Origin: Symbiodinium natans
Lineage: Eukaryota > Sar > Dinophyceae > Suessiales > Symbiodiniaceae
Reading direction: 5' to 3'
Length of the DNA: 17,500 bases
Assembly: GCA_905221605.1 (NCBI GenBank)
Contig: CAJNDS010002222.1
Location: 186,783 to 204,282, forward strand
Made by a program: the position numbers and the translations under genes. Below the pieces are notes generated by a model that was given only the letters and a program-made list of their open reading frames with translations, was not told the origin of the DNA and ran no database searches. Below are positions 14,429-17,500 of this stretch, in pieces (positions within the stretch are counted from its first letter, which is position 1; every line of letters begins with the position of its first letter).

Positions 14429-14934
14429 AGGTCAGGGTCCTTGCCCTAGCCCTAGACCCCCGAAGGCCGTAAACCCCTAATGTAGGGGCCGGAATAATTA
14501 CTACTGGTCTTCCCTTATGGCCCCTTCTTCATTACAAAGCCTTAAAATTTTTATCGGCCCCTGTATCTCTGCAACTCGTTTTGCGCACGTTTGGGGTGTT
14601 CGGGCTTAGCCCAGCCCCACCCCAGTCCTCGTAAAGCCAAGCCCTAAACACAGCACGAAACCTACATCCCTTTCATTGCCCCCTTATCTTTGTCATAGTT
14701 GGGTACCATTTTAAATGTATACATTTAAGTTTTTAATATTATCCCAACCATGAACTAGTTATGAAGCACTTAAAAATTGAAAACACACTGCATCCTATAG
14801 CCTCCAAGCCCTAAACCCCTTGCACCCCTCATGGGCCCCTTTAAGCCCTAAAGCCATAAGCCTCAACACCCTCGACCCTATATACCCTAAACCCCATGCC
14901 CTAAACTCTCAACCCTAAACCCTAAACCCTAAAC
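14429..14934. other. Non-coding tract with nested palindrome, then C-strand repeats
   Basis: Positions 14460-14690 are unique, without a supportable ORF. At 14694-14752 imperfect arms (CATAGTTGGGTA and TATCCCAACCATG) enclose a perfect 18-bp palindrome, TTAAATGTATACATTTAA, at 14711-14728. Mutated CCCTAAA units follow to 14934. Confidence 0.6.
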
Positions 14935-15114
14935 CCAATACCCAATAAACCCAAAACCTCAGTCGAACCCGAGGTGTGCTGGCAAGACTCTTCTTCGTTT
15001 CAACGGCCATGGTTCGGGACGATGCCGGGGGCTGAGCCCTCACCAGGCTACGTAAGGGCTTCAGTTTATGGGATGGGGGGGGTATGCATACACATGTACA
15101 TACTCCCCAAGTGA
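14935..15114 (+). CDS. Candidate exon with GTAAGG donor, unrecognised
   Basis: The frame is open for 59 codons from the end of the CCCTAAA block to TGA 15112-15114. The core reads KTSVEPEVCWQDSSSFQRPW, then FGTMPGAEPSPGY. CTAC|GTAAGG at 15051/15052 is a consensus-like donor and the likely exon end. The opposite strand is also open over 14915-15271, with a less balanced peptide, so strand is not certain. Family not recognised. Confidence 0.33.
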   Translation, partial: PIPNKPKTSVEPEVCWQDSSSFQRPWFGTMPGAEPSPGYVRASVYGMGGVCIHMYILPK

Positions 15115-15365
15115 AACGTGCATTTGAAAGGCACACGTCTCCAAATTCGTAAAGTGTCCGTCTTTGCACATAGAATAATTCACTACTTGGCAGGTGGCGC
15201 CGTATCCCTGATTTAGTGCAACGTGCCTCCCCACCTCCACCTCCCTCCTTTTCACCTCCAAAAGAACCCAAAATAGAAGTTCCGACTTCCAGACATCTAA
15301 AAAGAGCAAATCAAGAATCCAAAGTTTCCGGACAAGATCCCACAGAAGAATTGGGTTGTCGGGTG
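15115..15365. other. Unique tract, no gene seen
   Basis: Ordinary-composition sequence. Open frames on both strands extend into the adjacent low-complexity tract and are not credible. Confidence 0.4.
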
Positions 15366-15440
15366 AGGGAGGGCGGGGGGCGGGGGGGAGGCCTCTCTCT
15401 CCCTCTTCTGTTTCTCTCTCTCTCTCTCTCTCTTCTCTCT

Positions 15441-15485
<45 letters not shown>

Positions 15486-15561
15486 CTCTCTCCCTATCTC
15501 TATTCTCTCTCTCTCTCTCTCTCGTTCTCTTTTTCTGTAAGTATCTCTCTCCCTCTCCCAA
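15366..15561. repeat. G-rich tract followed by a (CT)n microsatellite
   Basis: About 27 bp of G-rich sequence (GAGGGAGGGCGGGGGGCGGG and on) adjoins about 165 bp of imperfect CT/CTCTT repeat. Long open frames on both strands here (Ser/Leu-rich on +, Arg/Glu-rich on minus) are artefacts of the repeat. Confidence 0.95.
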
Positions 15562-16196
15562 GAATCCATAGTTCTCCGGCGAGGTTTGGAATGTTGGACT
15601 TGTGCAATATTACTTTGCCTAGGAAAATCCTGCAAGAACAGGAATCTAGCAAACAAGAACATCTTGCTATTTGTTTTACACAGTTGTTGCTTGTCTTTAT
15701 GTGTGCTTTTTGTTTGTTGCAATTGTTTCGTTTGCGTGCGCTGAACTTGTGCGTTCCTGGGCCTGCATAGGCAAATTACACGGCGCGAATCCACAATCTG
15801 AAAATCCGAAGAGGTTTGGATCTTGGGTGTCTGTGAGATTTTGGGATTTGTGTATCTCAGTACTAGCAGAACAGTCCTTGATAGTCGGATTCTAATAGGG
15901 GGGTGCGATCATCCCTATGTATGACTGCTAGGACAAGGGGTAACCTCCCAAGCGTTAGATTCTGACGCCGCGGAGGTTCCGACTTACCCTTCCCCCCCCC
16001 CCCCCCTGGCCCAGTTGAAACCACAAGAGCTCCCGCCACAGGCGCATGCTAAGCCACAGAGAGGGGCATTGAGGAAAGTTCCAGTGCTCATGGAAGCTCA
16101 AACCCTGTCAACGGCTCAAGCCGCAACAGCTGCTAAGATCTCGAGGTTGGAAACCCCGCTTGCCCTTTGCTCTTCCGCAATTGGCCTCTTCCAGCC
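15562..16196 (+). promoter_or_regulatory. Upstream region of the 14-3-3 gene
   Basis: Gene-poor and T/G-rich at 15660-15740. It includes a diverged copy of the dispersed GACTGCTAG element (15909-15950) and a run of 15 C (15992-16006) followed by TGGCCCAG (to 16014). GGCCTCTTCCAG ends two bases before the ATG. Either AG could be a splice or spliced-leader acceptor; dinoflagellate mRNAs are known to receive a trans-spliced leader. The assignment is positional only. A short + frame (16015-16200) overlaps the ATG but is not recognised. Confidence 0.3.
15909..15950 (+). repeat. Diverged dispersed copy of the GGACTGCTAG element
   Basis: ATCCCTATGTATGACTGCTA and the following bases align with ATCCCCATGAAGGACTGCTA of the satellite core A (12388 onward), continuing through AAGGGG-AAC-TCCCAAG. 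It is an isolated copy 2.4 kb from the tandem array. Confidence 0.7.
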
Positions 16197-17158
16197 ATGA
16201 CGTCTCGTGAGAAGAGCGTCTACTTCGCCAAGCTTGCCGAGCAGGCGGAGCGCTACGATGAGATGGCCGAGTACATGAAGAATCTTGGCTTTCTTCTGGC
16301 TGGCTCTTAGGACTTCAACTTTCAGAATTTTTGTAGAAACTACAAATCAGGGGCCTAAAAGTTATAAACTTCTAGGAGGGGTTCAGAAGTCAGCCAAGGA
16401 ATGTGGGCGAAGCAAAAAGCGAACTCTCCGTGGAGGAGCGCAACTTGCTGTCTGTGGCCTACAAGTGCCTCGGTCGGCACTGCAGGGAGATCTTAGGGTT
16501 TAGGGTTTAGGGTTTAGGGGTTTAGGGTTTAGGGTTTAGGGTTTAGGTTGTTTTTGCCTTAGTGGGTTTAAGAGGATCATGTTCTCAGAAAGCCCTTTTT
16601 GACCCCCATATTTCGGAAACCCAAGCCCTAAACCCTAAATACATTTCAAAGGGGTTTTTTTGGGGGGCCCATCGCGCGAGGAACACGGTGGGCTCCCGCC
16701 GTGCTGCCTGGCGCATCATCACCAGCGTCCACCAGAAGGAGACCGGCAAGGGAAACGCGGAGAACGCCAACTGGGCCAAGGAGTATCTAGGATTCCTAGA
16801 ATGGGGGTGCGGGTTTCGGGTTTAGGGTTTAGGGTTTAGGGTTTAGGGTATCTTAACCCGAAAGAGGTTTAAGGAGTGATATTTCATAAGACTGTAAGGA
16901 GTATCTATAGGGTTCCCAATGGCGCCGCCTTGCTTATCTTTTTTTGGTTTTGGGGTTGACGGTGCTGCGGGTTTCCTGTTGGCCGCCTTAAAGAACAGCA
17001 CGTACTCCCCTAAACCCTAGCCCTTACCCTAAACCCTAAACCCTAAACTCGTTGCGAGGTATTGCAAGAAGGTGGAGGACGAGTTGCAAAGCATCTGCGA
17101 CAGAATCCTTAAACTTTTGAACGAAGAGCTCATTGGCTCGGCAAGCAGCTGGGATGCT
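16197..17158 (+). CDS. 14-3-3 protein, N-terminal half, four exons (3' end beyond window)
   Basis: 14-3-3 proteins are dimeric adaptors that bind phosphoserine/phosphothreonine motifs in client proteins. Exons are 16197-16279, 16399-16464, 16681-16782 and 17059-17158, giving 117 residues of a family usually about 245-260 long. The ATG at 16197 places [16 protein letters not shown] at the usual N-terminal position. Exon 2 gives [15 protein letters not shown]. Exon 3 begins [16 protein letters not shown], carrying the family's binding-groove Lys (residue 50) and Arg (residue 57). Exon 4 gives [18 protein letters not shown]. The classic signature [10 protein letters not shown] is present, but the next residue is Thr where Ile, Val or Ala is usual. 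The later groove Arg-Tyr pair and the C-terminal signature are not in the window. No frameshift or stop is seen in the spliced frame. Exons are GC-rich, with G/C at third codon positions. Introns 2 and 3 contain telomeric arrays. Identity is very secure; exon ends are inferred, with the end of exon 4 (GT at 17159) the least certain. Confidence 0.93.
16280..16398 (+). other. 14-3-3 intron 1 (119 bp), probable GA-AG
   Basis: The split preserves YMK-NVGEAKS, exactly the family spacing between DEM and ELSVEE, if exon 1 ends ATGAA and exon 2 starts after CCAAG with G. The donor is then GA (GAATCT). A GT alternative (GA|GTACAT to TTCAG|A) would replace the conserved YMK by an extra-length SQPR and is less likely. 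GAAT occurs at both boundaries. There is no telomeric repeat in this intron. Confidence 0.75.
16465..16680 (+). other. 14-3-3 intron 2 (216 bp), GT-AG, containing a TTTAGGG array
   Basis: Donor TACAA|GTGCCT, acceptor GCGCGAG|G, phase 2. Splicing restores Y-K-N-T. About seven TTTAGGG units at 16493-16548 lie on the sense strand, with two CCCTAAA units near 16625-16640. Confidence 0.88.
16783..17058 (+). other. 14-3-3 intron 3 (276 bp), GT-AG, with telomeric arrays in both orientations
   Basis: Donor AAGGA|GTATCT, acceptor TTGCGAG|G, phase 2. Splicing restores K-E-Y-C-K-K. TTTAGGG units lie at about 16815-16849 and CCCTAAA units at about 17010-17048. A 15-bp palindrome TCTAGGATTCCTAGA starts three bases into the intron (16786-16800), and a near-copy of the exon-intron junction recurs at 16896-16917. 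Confidence 0.88.
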
Positions 17159-17500
17159 GTTAAGCTCAGGAACTGGCCTTAAAAGCCTTGGAGCCAGAGT
17201 TGGGTATGTGCTAAGCCCTAAACCTTAAGGAGTACGCTTTCCACCATGTACGAATAGTCCTATACTTCCTATTAATAATAGAGGTTATAGGACTGTTAGC
17301 ATAAGGTGCAACCATCAAAAGGTGCGAATCCCTCAACACCCAAGCCCGCAAAGCCTGTAATCCCAACCTTTTACTGAACAAACCGCAGAAGCCTAAAGCC
17401 TAAACCCTAAACCCTAGACCCTAAACCCTAAACCCTAAACTGGAGCCCTAAGACCTAAAACCGTTCACCCCTCAGCCTCACACCGGAGACGCTCAACTCA
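17159..17500 (+). other. Probable start of 14-3-3 intron 4, with dispersed foldback and CCCTAAA block
   Basis: No sequence encoding the next conserved 14-3-3 segment (the KVFY-KMKGDYYRY region) appears before the window ends. Positions about 17243-17310 contain arms AATAGTCCTATA and TATAGGACTGTT, then GTTAGCATAAGGTGCAAC, related to the satellite core. CCCTAAA units occupy about 17399-17440. Confidence 0.5.
17285..17312 (+). repeat. Second diverged dispersed copy of the GGACTG(C/T)TAG element
   Basis: TTATAGGACTGTTAGCATAA then GGTGCAACC aligns with GGACTGCTAGTATAAGGGGG-AAC of core A. It forms the right arm of a small foldback with about 17246-17257. Confidence 0.5.

Noticed and set aside
14915-15271. 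118-aa minus-strand frame
   Set aside because: It begins in Gly/Glu-rich low-complexity sequence and ends in translated telomeric repeat. The + frame over 14935-15051 has better composition and a donor-like GTAAGG, though strand is not settled.
15216-15794. Long open frames on both strands (184, 166 and 165 aa)
   Set aside because: They are produced by the (CT)n tract: Ser/Leu on one strand and Arg/Glu on the other. They have no independent protein-like sequence of note.
17283-17335. tRNA- or SINE-like A and B boxes (TTAGCATAAGG and GGTGCGAATCCC)
   Set aside because: The spacing between the boxes is too short, no cloverleaf can be drawn, and the sequence is better explained as a copy of the dispersed GGACTGTTAG element.

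Overview
The window is eukaryotic nuclear DNA dominated by telomere-type heptamers, TTTAGGG on one strand and CCCTAAA on the other. The heptamers occur as dozens of short interstitial blocks in both orientations, separated by roughly 50-300 bp of unique sequence. The best taxonomic clue is a recognisable 14-3-3 gene at the right end. Its reading frame can be followed through three introns; all three are phase 2 and all are followed by G (AG|G). Two have GT donors and one is best read as a GA donor. AG|G acceptors with GT/GC/GA donors are a known dinoflagellate habit, and TTTAGGG telomeres fit that group. I therefore favour a dinoflagellate (inference); another TTTAGGG-type alga such as a chromerid is the main alternative. 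There is no bacterial-style gene organisation.

Layout. 1-6500: degenerate and clean telomeric blocks, several short foldback elements (512-617, 1118-1198, 4155-4258, 4863-4962), and short open stretches between blocks that look like exons of unrecognised genes. 6510-7646: an AT-rich island unlike its surroundings, bounded by a 32-bp imperfect inverted repeat and holding two small divergent ORFs of unknown function; probably a mobile element. 7650-11590: more telomeric blocks alternating with exon-like islands. 11590-12280: mostly non-coding, with a perfect 25-bp inverted repeat. 12279-13503: a foldback with a telomeric array in its loop, followed by three tandem copies of a 355-400 bp composite unit that itself contains telomeric blocks of variable copy number. 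13504-15115: mixed islands. 15366-15561: G-rich and (CT)n tract. 15562-16196: gene-poor upstream region of the 14-3-3 gene. 16197-17158: first half of the 14-3-3 coding sequence (four exons, about 117 residues); the remainder must lie beyond the window.

The central observation is that telomeric heptamers are not confined to an end or to intergenic DNA: two introns of a conserved gene carry clean TTTAGGG/CCCTAAA blocks while the exons stay intact. This suggests that many of the other islands are also exons of genes whose introns were colonised by telomeric repeats. That extension is tentative. Segments of about 100 bp are often open in some frame by chance, and I could not match any of the other islands to a family.
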